DNA from: Limonium bicolor
Lineage: Eukaryota > Streptophyta > Magnoliopsida > Caryophyllales > Plumbaginaceae
Assembly: GCA_023374045.1 (NCBI GenBank)
Contig: CM041780.1
Span: 97,235,706 to 97,299,705 of the forward strand
DNA length: 64,000 nucleotides
Reading direction: 5' to 3'
Shown here: piece by piece, positions 36,956 to 49,240 of the stretch
How the letters are laid out: every line of letters starts with the position of its first letter
How positions within the stretch are numbered: the stretch's first letter is position 1
Made by a program: the position numbers and the translations under genes
Notes under the pieces: generated by a model
Told to the model about the DNA's origin: nothing
Seen by the model: only the letters and a program-made list of their open reading frames with translations
The model's database searches: none

Positions 36956-37062
36956 GTTTTGTAACACCCCAACCGTTAAGCTCATCATTACCTCCTAAAC
37001 TGTCACTAAATGCTCTTACTCACGCAGCAGAACTCTAATTACAACGAGGGTGAAACAACGCC

Positions 37063-37084
37063 GTTAGCCACCCATATGGCTAAC
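37063..37084 (-). other. U5 stem-loop of element E
   Basis: In minus sense the arms GTTAGCCAT and GTGGCTAAC (9 pairs, one wobble) enclose ATGG, 103 nt from the LTR end. Confidence 0.8.
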
Positions 37085-39052
37085 CAGGCCTTTCTTACAT
37101 ACCGTAACGGTCTGATGAACTGGAACAACCGAGTACACAATGCAAATACAATACTCAAACACTTCCTTGCTATACCGAGTCTACAATATACGAATGCCGA
37201 CAACATATTCGGTCTTACACCTCTTTCAATGCATAAGTTATTAAATCTAACTACCCATGCAAACCACCGACCCCCGTCCTACTCTCGAACGGTAACATCT
37301 TCGGTGTACCTGAAAAATAAAATGTTGCCCCTAGGGGCTCAGCTTAACGCTGCATATGAAATTCGCATACCCCGAGTGCTAACCGGGGTACACCGACTAC
37401 TTTTGTCGAGAGCATGGAGTTAATTTTAATTCAACCAACATGCATATAGTAATACATTATATATGTACACTACACAAGTATTCGACAATCAATCATGGGA
37501 TACAATCCCTAACTAACATAGCAAGGTTGTTAGTCGTATCAATTACTCTTAGGCCATGAGGGTTATACCTCACTATGCCGTGGTTACTCATTCAACAACT
37601 CACCCGCTCTCTCGGGTTACATATTCATATACACACTCATTCTCTTGGGCTACTCATTCTATACTCACCCATTCTCTCAGGTTACTTATACTCATTATCT
37701 CACCCACTCTCTTGGGTTATTTATACTCATTATCTCACCCACACTCTTGGGTTATTATACTCATTATCTCACCCACACTCTTGGGTTAATTATACTCAAG
37801 CTCTTGTAGATTCTCGAGACACTACAGGTCTCCTACGTCACGCTTGTTACTCTAAATACATACTTAGGCCAAAACTCATGGCTCTCAAGCATAGTCTTAC
37901 TTCCTCGGTTTCGACCCTACTCTGGGTCTAGCATGGTGGGAAGGTTCAACTAGCTCACGGAACTCTCTCTTAGTTCCTATCTCTTTTTACTTAGGTCCGA
38001 CTACTCTCGGACTACTTACATTCCCATACACTCCTCTCTCGAATTATAATAATATTATGTATATTAGTCTAGAAGCATCACTCTCGATGTTCCTAATGAC
38101 TTTGGGAACATTATTTAAGTTCAGTTAATCTTAGGTTTTAAGAGTTACCCATACATTTCACTTACTCATACTTTCGGTTATTTTCTTATATCGGGTAAAA
38201 TCCTCATATAGGAGGTCGACCATGTCTCAAGGGAGCTACTAATCCCTTAGGTCTCTTTTACCTTCTTTACTAGTTCACATCTTCGAACTATCTTTAATCC
38301 TCTTGAAGGAGGTTCACTTATCTTTCCACACTCATTTGTTTCGTGGATTGTGTCATTATGGTTTACTAACCGTTATCGGGTAATTACTCAACCCGCACAT
38401 CTCCTCACATTCTAGGGAGTTCATATGTTTGCATTATCGTTATACTTTAACGTATAGTTTGTGTGTTGCACGTTTTCGTTATCATAAGCATCGACCCGAT
38501 CTATGGGTCTCTAGCCAAACGTTACTCACTATGAGTCGGTCTTTACTCTATGTTAGACCACACCGGCATACAAGTATGTTAGCTCATTCAACATACAACA
38601 AGACATACATAATCAAACAATGGATTATTTTCATGCTTTAGTCTTGATTAAGCCGGCACACAAACACACAAAATCAACGTAACTCGGTTAGCACGCGGAG
38701 TATGAGAAAATCATACCTTTCACCGGGGTTTTTACTTTTACCATGTCACCTCACCATGCTCGGGTCTCGCACGATTCTCTGTTAATGTTCGAAACATTAT
38801 TATTAATACTAAGTTCATACGGAACATTATTAAATGCTACTCCCGTACTTAACTCCATTATCCCGTTATTTCTAGTTTAGTTCATGTGTTCTTAAACTAA
38901 CTCACACTTTCTCATTCACTTCTCAAACTTGTTTACACTCTTAATGACCTTTAAACATCATTATTCAAGTCATAATTACCTTATACTATCATTACCCATC
39001 AAGCCCCTACCTAAGAATGGCTTTAAAATGGTTTCTATGAAGAAAAAGGGGT

Positions 39053-39292
39053 GGTCCGGGTTTACAAACCCGGACCAACTCTTCTGGTCACTCTCGGGTG
39101 CAATTTATTAATGGTCCGGGTATGTGTACTACTTTACAAACCTGGACCTCAGTTTCAGAAACTTCTCGGGTGAGTTTTAGGGGTGGTCCGGGTTTGTGTC
39201 CTGGTTTGTAAACCCAGACCGCTCCTCAGCTGCAACGTTCTGCCATGTTTTAGGCCTGGTCCGGTTTCTGTCCTGGTTTACAAACCCGGACC
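39053..39292 (-). repeat. Hairpin array in U3 of element E, 5' LTR
   Basis: Four units near 39053, 39113, 39185 and 39257. Unit 1 has lost its 11-nt loop segment and is now two 11-nt perfect arms around AC; units 2-4 keep the 71-72-nt spacing. Confidence 0.85.
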
Positions 39293-41278
39293 AGTTGCAG
39301 TAATGAAATTTCTTCTATTTTTTGATTATGTTTCAACCCCTAATTCACCTCTAATCATTTCCTAATCATTCCACAAGTTTTCCACATGTTTAATCATCCT
39401 AAAACATGCTCTAAACCTCTTCAAAACATAGGTTTATTCCTTACTCAAATTCTTGCTCAAATTCATGAATTTTTCCATTCTCTGTTACACTTATGCACAC
39501 TTGTGCTACAGATTTGTTTTTGCTAGAGCATTACCATTATGCCTCTTGCATTATTCTCATCCTAGATTCTACTCCACCATACAACCCTCTCAACTCTTGT
39601 TTCCATGGCAATTAGCTACTCATGATAAATCCAAAACACACCTTGTTCTTCTCTTCTCATTAAACATTCAAGTCTATACATACCTAGACTAATTTTGACA
39701 GCACTTGTCTACTTTCAAGGCATTTTCACCACACTAATTAAGCTCACAATCAGTTCTTCACCCCTGTTTGGTTTAGACATCAACAACTATAACACTTACT
39801 ACAACAACACAATGATTTCCACATAGTTAACACATATCTACTAGCTTAGTTTCTAGGTTTGTTTCGCACACCCAAACAACATTAAAACATCCCCATTACT
39901 CTTTCAAATTGTAGTATCTTAACTACACTACACATTAACATTCAATCCACATTAAAAATCTATTTCCCCAAGACAACAATTCAACTCAAGGTAAGTTCAA
40001 TTACCTTGCTAGCTTCGTTTTTTTTTTTCGTCCTTCCTCCTTCTCCTCTTGTTCTTTCTTTTCATTCTTGGTCTACCAAATGAGGCAAGCTACAGCCATG
40101 CCCCAAACGACACACAACACCACCAAGTCAATTACCACTCTTGATATCAAAACCCTAGAATTTTTAAGGAGGGTTCTCAAGGTTTTTTAGGAGGCATTAC
40201 CTTGCACTTTTAGATGAAGCTCTTGGGCAACAAGGCTAGCAAAATTCCCACCTCCAAAATGGCTTAAAACCGGCTGGAAAAATCAAGGCAAAGAGGCTCA
40301 AGATTTTTGGAATTCAATAACCGAAGGAGGCTAGGAAATGGAGAGCTTTGCACTTATTTCTTACCTTAAACAACCAAAGGGTTGTTTCAGCTCAAAATGA
40401 GCAGCTTGGATCTTCAATCGGAGCTACTTCCATGGAGGTCAAGTGCAAGCTTTTGAAATTTTGAAAAGTGGAGAGTGATCCCCATGAAGAGAGGAGTCTC
40501 ATGGTGGGATTATTTTGTGATTTGGAGTTGTTTTAGAAATTTTAGATGAAGAAGAAGGAGAGAGCTTCTTGGGGAAGAGCAAATCGCCTTCGTAACAGAG
40601 AGTGAAGAAGGGGCTCTGGTGGGAAGAAATAAAACGTGAGTGAAGAGTAGAATGGAGGAGAGAGGGAGCAAAAGTACTTTTCTACTTTTCTTTTCTTTCT
40701 TTTCTAACTAGCTAACAAGAGATGGAGGCTGATTAAGTTAATAAAATCGGCCCCATTAATTACATATGTGCTGGAGCGTTTTTCATCGTTTACAGAAAAC
40801 GCTTGTTATTTTACCCGGTTTGGCACTATTCACTAACCGGGCCCGTTTTCCAGATTTTTCTTGTTTCTTTATTTTTAATGGTTATTAAGCTGCCATTAAT
40901 GCTTAATTATAGTTTTATAGTCAACCATAATTTTTACGGGTCCGTTTGACCACTTATAGTCACGTTTTCGGGTTTTCTCAAAAAAACGTGCTTTAGAACT
41001 CCGTTAGCGTTTTAATCTGTTATTTGGATCTGTTTTCTTCCAGAATCATTCCCGTATACTAATTATAACTAACTAAGCCTTAGGAATCCATCTCGGACCC
41101 TAACGAGATCATATATCTCTTATACTTATTTAACGCGCATTTTAGCGGTTTTCGCTTTTCAAGCGTTTTCTCTTTTCATTTGGTTTTATTCTTTTTACCA
41201 ATACTCTCTAGGCACAATTAGGCCCTTAATAATCATATTAGAGTAATTTAATCACGATTTTTAGATCCGGGGTATTAA

Positions 41279-42154
41279 TTTTGGGCCAAGCTGGGTTGGG
41301 CCGATATTTGGACTTGGGCCGAAATTTGGCTTGGGCCGAGGTTTGGGCTTGGGCTGAGATTTGAGCTTGGGCCGAATATGAGTGGGTTTTGGACTGGGCT
41401 GATGAATTGGGCCAGACTGTGAGTGGGTTCGGGCTTCAAGTTTGAGGCCGGGTTTCATGGACTCGGGCTTCGGGTTTTGGACCGATTGTGGGCTCTTGGG
41501 CCGGGTTTGACAGGTTTAGGCTTCAAGTTTGGATTGGACTTTGGGCCGGGTCAAGGTAATTGGGCCAGGTTTGAGGAAATCAGAGAAGGTTTTTGAAAAG
41601 TTTACCAAGGTCGAAATAAAAGGGAGTGATGAAAATAAAGAAGAAATTTAGAGCTTAGTTTAGGCTTTGGAAGATTTTAGTAGGAGTGATGGATTAAACT
41701 AAAATGAGTTTTAGAAAGTACTTTTATTATTTACAAAATTATTAATAAAGTGTGGTTTGTGTTTAGGGATCACCCTTTACTAGGTGGGACCATGGCTCAC
41801 CATTGGCAAGGGCTCACCCTCTATCCTAAGGCTTGGTCCTAAGCTAATAACTAGGGCTCAACAAATAGAATATATATACAAGGATTAAACAGAAACTATA
41901 AACATGTACAAATAAGGGTAGGACATGTACAAATAAAGCGCAGGCCAGGAACATGGATCAAAACAGAAAACTATAACAAGTGGAAAGCTGTGAACAATCA
42001 TGTACATAAATTGTCGATAAACAAAATGAATTGAAACTTGAATACAAAGAAATCCATTGATCATTTTGAACAAACAGGTAGAGACCTAAATCAACTGGAA
42101 CAGTTTTTTTTATTATTATTCTTGCGCAGGGCCCCTTAAAAAACAATGTAGAGT
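41279..42154. other. Background segment H2
   Basis: Target-site copy TTTTG, then GGGCC(G/A)-rich sequence continuing the minisatellite of H1 to about 41570, then AT-rich sequence without recognisable features up to element F. No gene seen. Confidence 0.6.
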
Positions 42155-42258
42155 TGTAATACCCAACCCGAAATCCAATAAACTGAACGGCGATCACTCC
42201 CAAATAAAATACAACTGCAGCGGAAATAAATACAACAACCGGGCGGTATTACAATGCC

Positions 42259-42280
42259 GTTGGCCACCCTTGTGACCAAC
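42259..42280 (-). other. U5 stem-loop of element F (3' LTR copy)
   Basis: In minus sense GTTGGTCAC / AAGG / GTGGCCAAC gives 9 pairs including one wobble, 104 nt from the LTR end. The other copy is 53479-53500. Confidence 0.82.
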
Positions 42281-43452
42281 AAGGCTAAGTCCAAATACAA
42301 TCCTCAAATGTCACGGTCTGGAATACAGATACAACCCGAGATACTAGGAATCGAACTCAAAGTAAAATACTGAAATAAAACAATTACTAATAGTAGACTC
42401 CCAAAGCTTGGTCTACCCCATCTACACTCAGTGTAGTGAACTTCTCAATCTTCAGGTACCTGAAAAATGGGGGTGCCCCCAAAGGGGCTCAGCAAACAAT
42501 GCTGGTATGGAAAACGTGCAGCCCATCGTCTACCGGGCCACACCAACTACTTTGTCGAATACATGCAGTTCATTTTTATAAAGCTGTAAACAAGCATAGT
42601 CTGATAATAACAAGTATCCATACAAGGACAATAATGTCACATAGAACAAGACACAGAAGGTCGAGTTAGCTGAACTGAAACTCTTTACTGATAGTCGGTC
42701 CACACAATGGGACTGACAGTTATAACTGAATATCTGAAATAGTGGAGGTATAGTGACCTCGTTATAAAGAAAGGTTGGGTATAAAAACCCCAGGAGATGA
42801 CGTAGTCAAACCCTGAACTGAATGGCGTGGGAAATAAGAACCCACTAGAGGAATAAAGTCTTCCTCGAACTGAAGGGCATTTGAATCCCGGAAGGAATAA
42901 AGTCTTCCTCTCAACTGAATGTTCCGTCGCGACGTAGTAGGAGACGACCTGAGACAGGTACAACTCCCGTAGCATGCATGGCCAGATCCAACTGGGCTCC
43001 TCAATCTCGAAGTATATAATTGTTAAGTGTCATATAAAGACGTTAAACAAGAACACAATGTGTATTGTCAATTATCACGTTTAGGATAATGACGTATGTT
43101 ATAAAGTGAAGTTAGTGAGAGACTTGAGTACAAGTCCTCGGTATACTGAAACACAGGTATTTAATCCACTGGTATAGTAGTGTTTGTATGCGTGGGACAT
43201 ACACGTTGTAGTCAGCAACAATCACGCACATAAAATAATACCACAGTGTGCAAGAGTAAAACAACAGTTTACATTAATTATCTTGGTCGTTATTTCAAAC
43301 AACAGATAGCACACAAGCCGATGTAATCCGTTAGAAAACAGGTTGCAAGAATCCCATACCGTTCACCGTAGACTGTACTGTTTAATTCCCGGTCAACGTC
43401 TGGTCAAACAAAGTCCTAGAACAGGATTAACTGAGAGGGTTAATTTATGTTA

Positions 43453-43463
43453 CCCTTATATAA
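43453..43463 (-). promoter_or_regulatory. Putative TATA box of element F LTR
   Basis: TTATATAAGG on the minus strand; the copy in the 5' LTR, which would drive the element, is at 54670-54680. It lies about 90 nt upstream of the conserved leader motif. This implies a transcribed leader of roughly 1.25 kb within the LTR. Assignment by position only. Confidence 0.4.
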
Positions 43464-46400
43464 TGACTCTATTGGATCTTTTAACAAATCTCATATTTGT
43501 TATTTCATGTGAGGTTTTATTCCTTTAATTACCTCATGATTTTATGTATAACTCATTGTTATTTATTCACAAATCCTTTAATGCACATCTATGTGTTCAT
43601 TGCATTTGTTGTTTATTTTATTTGTCTAGGTGACATAACAACTTATAATTTCTTAACTATATTTATTTGTCATACATGGACATAAAATTCTTACAGTTTT
43701 CATTATTCCTCCTTTAACCAAAATTCTTTCTTTCTAATTCCTCCAAAAATCCATGTAGGACCTATATTTATTTTAATCTAAATTCTTACCCTTGTATTTC
43801 GGTTATTTACAAAACAACCACATAAAATCATAAACCTTATATTAAATTCTAATCTCATTATATTATAGAGTTTTAATTTCTTATTTAGCTAAATTACAAA
43901 GCCACCCCTAATATTTTGGTATATAGCTTTTAAATACTATAACTCTCAAAATTACAACTTAGCCCCTTAAATTTCGGCGAACATATTTATTCCTTATAAT
44001 TACAATCTAACCACCAAATCTTATAACTTTTACATAACGACATGTAAACTATAGTTTTAATTTTTAATTCTCCATAAATGCCGAATATATATATATAAAT
44101 TCTTAAATTACCAAACTAACCCCAAAACAATTCGGCTTTGTCATTGAACTTTCCATTAATTACATTTTCACACCCCAAACTTAATAATAGATATTTAAAA
44201 ACTTATAAACTATAGTTTAAGTATTTAATTCTTCTAATTTCAAAGCGCACCTAATAATCTCCTTAATTATGAATTCGCCCCATTTATATTCTAAACTTTC
44301 ATAACAACTTTTATAAATTACATAATAGCCCAAAACTTTATAAAAAGTTATTTTCAAGCTTGTTTAAATTATCTAAAATTCTTAAACTTAATTCCTAACC
44401 TTATATTATATTATAATTACACCAAACAGCCCTTAGCTCACGGTTTTTATATCAAGCACACTAAACTTTGTAAAAATTACATTTAATCCACATAACTTAA
44501 TTAATTAGTCATTTGGACACTAATAGAATATTTTTAACTCACCAAACTTTATGATATAAATTTATATACCTAAGTAGCTCATTAAAACTTATTTATCAAG
44601 TAGAACATTCGGCCATAATTAAATGAGACCTTATGTTATATAAAAGTGGATTTATATGTCTAAGTAATTATAAATAAATTCATAGGAGTCATATAACTCA
44701 TGTATAAATTATTGTAATGTCTTATATAATTTCTTAGCTCAAAATGGAGTACTTTTGCTCTTGAACGTTCGGCCTTAATTTATATGTAACATAAATAAAC
44801 TTTGTGACACAAAAATGTGTCTTAAGGTAAATATTTTCCTTATATGTTATAGGTTATATTTTTGGAATATAAAACCATATAGCTTCGGTATTATTTAACC
44901 TAAGGGGTGTACATAATTTTTGTACAATTTTTAGAAGCTTAACAAAGCTTATAATATAAGGATTTACTTAGTAAACTTACTTCTTAACAAAGGTGGTTAA
45001 GTGCTTGAACTTCTTCTTGAACCTCCAAGCTTTCTCCAAGGTAATTTTGTGCTCCTTTTCGGTTTTATGCAAGAGATGAAGGATGTTTAGGAGTTAGATC
45101 TCCAACAAAGATCTTAAGTAGATTTGAAAGTAGTTTTACAAGACTTTACCTTAGAACTTTCTCTTATAATTTCGGCTCACCCAAAGGTAATGAAGAGCAA
45201 GTTTCCTTCATCAAAATGAAGAAGAAAAGAGACTTAGAAAAGTAGAACTTGGTTACACATAAAAATGTGCTTTAAGGATTTTCAAGCTTGAAATCTACCT
45301 TAAGATAACCTTGAGATGCTCCTTGATTTAGTGTTGGTTTGGACAACCTCCTTGGAGAACTTATTGATGCCGAACACACTTGTTATGCTAGGAAGAGTTT
45401 GCTTCAAGTCTTGCCAAGAAATGCTAGGAATTTACCTTAAGGATGAAGATAGAAGTTAAATCTCCATTAATGGACTTAAGAGCTTCAAAGGAAAAGATGA
45501 AACTAGAAGAGAGAGGAGGGAGCCTTACCAATTCGTGATGAAGAGTGCAAGGAGGGAAATGTGACTAAACTTACGTATAAGGTAAGAATTGCACTTTGGA
45601 ATTGATTTTTGTTTTGTCAATTTTAATGTCATTTGACTATACTTTTCCTTAGTTTATTACATGAGTTATTGGCTCAATAATGCCTCCTTTTCCAGCTTGA
45701 AAACCGGCCATATGGTGTGTGACAAGGCAAGAGAATGTGGAAGGAATAATGTGAACTAGAAGACAAGGAAATTTAGGTAAGGTATCTTCTTTTGATTTTT
45801 CTAAGTTTGTGTTGTCTTCTTCCTCATGTAGAGTCACGAATTCAAGGCTTGAATGGAGCTCAAAAACCGGCCATGAAGAGCCAAGGAAGAACATGGAAGT
45901 TCACATGTGGAAGAAGGAATCAAATAAAGTAGATCTTAGATCTACTTTTTACTTTTTCATATTTGTTTTGTTCTAGCTCACATGGCCTTATTCCATGGCC
46001 TAATTTCGACAGCTTGCTGGTCAAATGAGACCTACATACTTAGACATTAAGTAATATAACACATGGGAAGGTGAGTCACCATGTTCTATGCTTTTTATAA
46101 ACTTTTAATGCAATTTTATACTAGTTTTTGCCCTTAAAATCGGCCCCTATAGAGAGCCTTGTTGACTAGTCACACCAACTGATTTAGAAGGTCATTTTAA
46201 CCCTTTTAAGATTACCAATTCGTGGCATGTCAAAAACTACAAGGTAATTGCGTAAAACGCTTTTGGTGACACCCGAAGGTGTGTTTTTGTGCTCTAAGGA
46301 AATTTTGGGAAACCAATTGTTCTTATGAGTTCCAAGTGTTTGTAAACACTTATTATAGTAAACAAACATATACTAAGATGTTACATTGAGTTATATGGGG

Positions 46401-46905
46401 TTATATCAACCCGTGACATAATTTACGGGCCATCGGGACACTCCCGGGCCAAAAAGGAGTGCTAAGAAATCCTCCTTTGGTTTTTGCTGAATTTTGAGAA
46501 ACCACTTCGTGGGTTCTCTTTAGAATGATAAATAATGATGTTAGGAACTCTAGGAATTAATTTTATAGGAGTCCGTGCCACCTCGGCACTCCTCCGGACT
46601 TTTCGTGCTTTAAGGAGCGGGTGTGAGCACTCCCGAGCATTTTGCGTATTTGACTGAATATAGCTTAGGGAATATATTTGTATATTCATATAATAATTGT
46701 ATGACCATTTAGTTTGAATATTAGAGGGTCATACAAGGTCATGTTTGACCATATGCTTCTAAGGCGTTTTAGCGTTTATGGTGAAACGACTGTTTTTACG
46801 TAACGTTTTCATGCATGGGTTTGCATGCGTACGTGAAATGATTTATATTTGGATTATATTCCAATAAATAATGATTAAAATATTATTTAGATTTGGGGTA
46901 TTTCA

Positions 46906-46918
46906 ATCTACCCCCTTA
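46906..46918 (-). other. Polypurine tract of element F
   Basis: AAGGGGGTAGAT in minus sense directly adjoins TGAAATACCCC of the 3' LTR. Confidence 0.92.
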
Positions 46919-47265
46919 AAAAGGACTTCGCCCCGAAGTCTCATATCTAAAGTATAAGGTTGTGGGGGAATCAAGTTCCTCTAAGTATCCACAACTCAAT
47001 CTAATTTTAGGGATCAAGTCCCAAGTCTCCACATCCCTAAGTTCATAGTGTATATCGAGTACAACAGAAATACTTGGAATGTCATAACATATACTTGCAG
47101 TGTAAAGCAAGGCAGTGAACACAATCACTTTTCATTTCAAATGGTGGCAACGTAGTGCATATAATATTTCCATTGTAGTGTAATGAAGTACACACAATCA
47201 AGTAGAAGTACAAAGTACATTCAAACACAGTGTTACACAAGAACACATACAAGACAAGGTGTCAC

Positions 47266-47395
47266 TGAAATGCATAAAAGTGCAACAACTGAAATGCACA
47301 AAAGTGCAACAACTGAAATGCACAAAAGTGCAAACCTGAAATGCACAAAAGCAACAAATGCAATGCACAAAGGTGCAACAAAGTGCACACTAAAC
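47266..47395 (-). repeat. Tandem mini-hairpin repeat in element F 3' untranslated region
   Basis: Three to five copies of a roughly 23-bp unit containing TGCACAAAAGTGCA, itself a hairpin (TGCAC / AAAA / GTGCA). It lies between the chromodomain stop and the polypurine tract. The first unit (TGCATAAAAGTGCA) and the last units are degenerate. Confidence 0.8.
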
Positions 47396-47462
47396 TCAAA
47401 AATGAAAAAGGCTCTACCCCCCCAAAAGAAGGGGTACGCCCCAGTACCCTAGACTAAAGTGC

Positions 47463-47753
47463 CTAGTCGGTAAATAGTGAGGGAAACTTCGCTCGCATAT
47501 CAGCTTCGAGTTCCCATGTGGCCTCTTCCACATCGTGGTTCGACCAAAGAACCTTCACGAGGCTCACAGACTTGTTTCGAGTCTCTCGTGTCTTTCTATC
47601 TAAGATTCTTTGCGGTGTTTCCACATACCGCATTGTTGGTTCTAAGAGAGTGTCTCTGGTTGTAGAAACATGAGAAGGATGAGGCATGTATTTCTTAGCT
47701 GAGACACTGAAAAACATTTGTGTGTACTTTGCCCAACTCGGCTGGCAAATCAA
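47463..47753 (-). CDS. Element F chromodomain (C-terminus of integrase)
   Basis: The frame carries VSLVKVLWSNHDVEEATWE and ends AKFPSLF, the core of the chromodomain that follows integrase in plant chromoviruses; VKVLW and EATWE are the landmark segments. Known chromodomains of this class bind chromatin and steer integration. It is out of frame with the integrase ORF: the two overlap around 47695-47753, and a one-base change in a T run near 47717 separates them. The upstream part of this ORF before KKYMPHPSHV is therefore out-of-frame sequence. Confidence 0.9.
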   Translation of the reverse strand: MICQPSWAKYTQMFFSVSAKKYMPHPSHVSTTRDTLLEPTMRYVETPQRILDRKTRETRNKSVSLVKVLWSNHDVEEATWELEADMRAKFPSLFTD

Positions 47754-48999
47754 GTCGATATGCCACTAGGCCCACCCGCTCTATGATAGCGTAGGGTCCT
47801 ACAAATTTCGGGCTTAGCTTGCCCTTCTGACCAAATCTGAATACACCCTTCATGGGTGAAACTCGTAGAAATACCTGGTCGCCAACTGCGAACTCAAGGT
47901 CTCGTCGCCTCTCATCAGCATATGATTTCTGTCTGTCCTGTGCTGCTTTCATATTGTTTCTGATCTGCTGAACTTCTGCCTGGACTTGCTCCAAGTACTC
48001 AGGCCCAATGATGACGGTCTCACTAGACTCGTCCCAGCACAAAGGTGTGCGGCATGGTCTGCCATATAAAGCCTGAAAAGGTGACATCTGTATAGAGGCG
48101 TGATAGCTGTTATTGTAAGCAAACTCGATGAGATGTAATCTATCTATCCAGCTGCCCTGAAAATCCAAGGCACATGCTCGTAGCATGTCCTCTAAGGTCT
48201 GAATAGTCCTCTCTGACTGACCATCTGTCTGAGGATGAAATGCTGTGCTAAGCTTCAACTCAGTGCCAAGTGCCTCGCGAGTAGCTCGCCAGTATCGTGA
48301 GAGAAATCTAGTGTCTCGATCTGAAACAATAGTCTTAGGTACTCCATGATGTCTGATAATCTCTTTCTCAAATAGCTCTGCTAACTTAGGCACTTTCCAA
48401 GTGTCTTTCATCGGAATAAACCTAGCAACCTTAGTCAATCGATCAACAACGACCCAAATCATATTAAGTCCTCCTCTCGTAGGTGGTAGTCCCACCACGA
48501 AGTCCATAGAGATATCATAAAACTTCCACTCTGGAACTGGCATAGACTGTACCATACCTCCTGGTCGTCTATGTTCGAATTTCACTTTCTGACAAGTGAG
48601 ACATCGAATCACATACTCTGTCACGTCGCCCTTCATACCACTCCACCAGAAATACCTCTTTAGATCTTTGTACATCTTAGAAGCTCCTGGATGGACAGAT
48701 GTGGTAGAAGTGTGGGACTCTCGAAGAATATGCTCCTTAATATCTGTGCTGTCTCTGGGAATACACAATCTTCCCTTCAATCTGATGAGTCCATCATCAT
48801 GTAACTGGAACTCATACTTTCCACCCTCAAATGTACCGTCAGTCAACTTCTGACTGATCTCCATCATTCGCTGATCACTCTGCTGTGCTCTGCGTATGTC
48901 GTCCATAAGACTCGAGCTAGCCACAATGGCATTAAGAGAATATGCTCGTCGACTCAATGCGTCTGCTACAACATTAGCTTTCCCTTCCTTGTACTGCAA
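47695..48999 (-). CDS. Element F integrase (with RNase H tail)
   Basis: The 434-residue ORF begins in the RNase H-integrase linker (VVADALSRR, residues 10-18). The zinc-binding part has H96, H103, C133 and C136. The catalytic core has D166 (SMDFVVGLP), D227 (IVSDRD) and E263 (GQSERT), i.e. D, D-x35-E as in Ty3/gypsy integrases. The GPY/F module is at KFVGPYAI. Integrase inserts the cDNA into the genome. The frame is intact for 1.3 kb, then is lost just before the chromodomain. It lies downstream of RNase H in the usual Ty3/gypsy order. The ATG at 48999 is simply the first in the open frame; in life this is part of the polyprotein. Confidence 0.96.
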   Translation of the reverse strand: MQYKEGKANVVADALSRRAYSLNAIVASSSLMDDIRRAQQSDQRMMEISQKLTDGTFEGGKYEFQLHDDGLIRLKGRLCIPRDSTDIKEHILRESHTSTTSVHPGASKMYKDLKRYFWWSGMKGDVTEYVIRCLTCQKVKFEHRRPGGMVQSMPVPEWKFYDISMDFVVGLPPTRGGLNMIWVVVDRLTKVARFIPMKDTWKVPKLAELFEKEIIRHHGVPKTIVSDRDTRFLSRYWRATREALGTELKLSTAFHPQTDGQSERTIQTLEDMLRACALDFQGSWIDRLHLIEFAYNNSYHASIQMSPFQALYGRPCRTPLCWDESSETVIIGPEYLEQVQAEVQQIRNNMKAAQDRQKSYADERRRDLEFAVGDQVFLRVSPMKGVFRFGQKGKLSPKFVGPYAIIERVGLVAYRLDLPAELGKVHTNVFQCLS

Positions 49000-49042
49000 A
49001 TCAATGTCATAATCCTTAAGAAATTCAACCCATCTCTTTGTC

Positions 49043-49240
49043 TCATTTAACTCCTCTGGGTGAATACATATTCAAACTCTTATGATCCGAATATACGGTC
49101 ATCTGGACACCATACAGGTAGTGGCGCCAGATCTTCAAGGCAAAAACAATAGCTCCAAGCTCCAAGTCATGTGTGGGATAGTTTTCCTCATGTTTCTTCA
49201 ACTGTCGGGAAGCGTAGGCGACTACCTTCCCATTCTGCAT
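49043..49240 (-). CDS. Element F RNase H (partial frame)
   Basis: The 65-residue ORF reads [20 protein letters not shown] and later [16 protein letters not shown], the hallmark of the Ty3/gypsy RNase H region. The enzyme degrades the RNA strand of the RNA-DNA hybrid. It is separated by frame changes from RT upstream (49241-49640 is broken several times) and from the integrase ORF downstream (about 49035). Confidence 0.9.
   Translation of the reverse strand: MQNGKVVAYASRQLKKHEENYPTHDLELGAIVFALKIWRHYLYGVQMTVYSDHKSLNMYSPRGVK

Larger units (their letters stand above)
31898..36959 (-). mobile_element. Element E internal region, non-coding (LARD-like)
   Basis: The 5.06-kb interior lies between the 3' LTR with polypurine tract (31899-31913) and the PBS (36944-36955). 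It is homologous throughout to the interiors of A (reverse complement) and G (same orientation). No reverse transcriptase, integrase or Gag signature is visible in six frames; the longest ORF is 139 codons (34131-34550, plus, antisense to the element) and is not kept in the homologues. The element has an LTR pair and perfect target-site copies, so it moved although it encodes nothing recognisable. Confidence 0.87.
36960..41278 (-). repeat. Element E, 5' LTR (4319 bp)
   Basis: It runs from TGTAACACCCC to GGGGTATTAA and is followed by target-site copy TTTTG (41279-41283). It matches the 3' LTR with scattered substitutions and short indels. It retains the U5 stem-loop (37063-37084), which the 3' LTR has lost. 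Its hairpin array (39053-39292) has a shortened first unit. Confidence 0.93.
42155..46905 (-). repeat. Element F, 3' LTR (4751 bp)
   Basis: It runs from TGTAATACCCAACCCG to GGGGTATTTCA and adjoins a polypurine tract on the right. It is a near-identical partner of 53374-58094. Contents from left: U5 stem-loop (42259-42280), leader with donor-like motif (about 43354-43370), TATA-like TTATATAAGG on minus (43453-43463), and a very AT-rich U3 (43500-45000). In the first 1.4 kb I count about eight substitutions between the copies, all transitions, which points to a recent insertion. Most other differences are one-base indels. No ORF of note. Confidence 0.95.

Noticed and set aside
48596..48853. 85-codon plus-strand ORF
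   Set aside because: Antisense shadow of the integrase reading frame.
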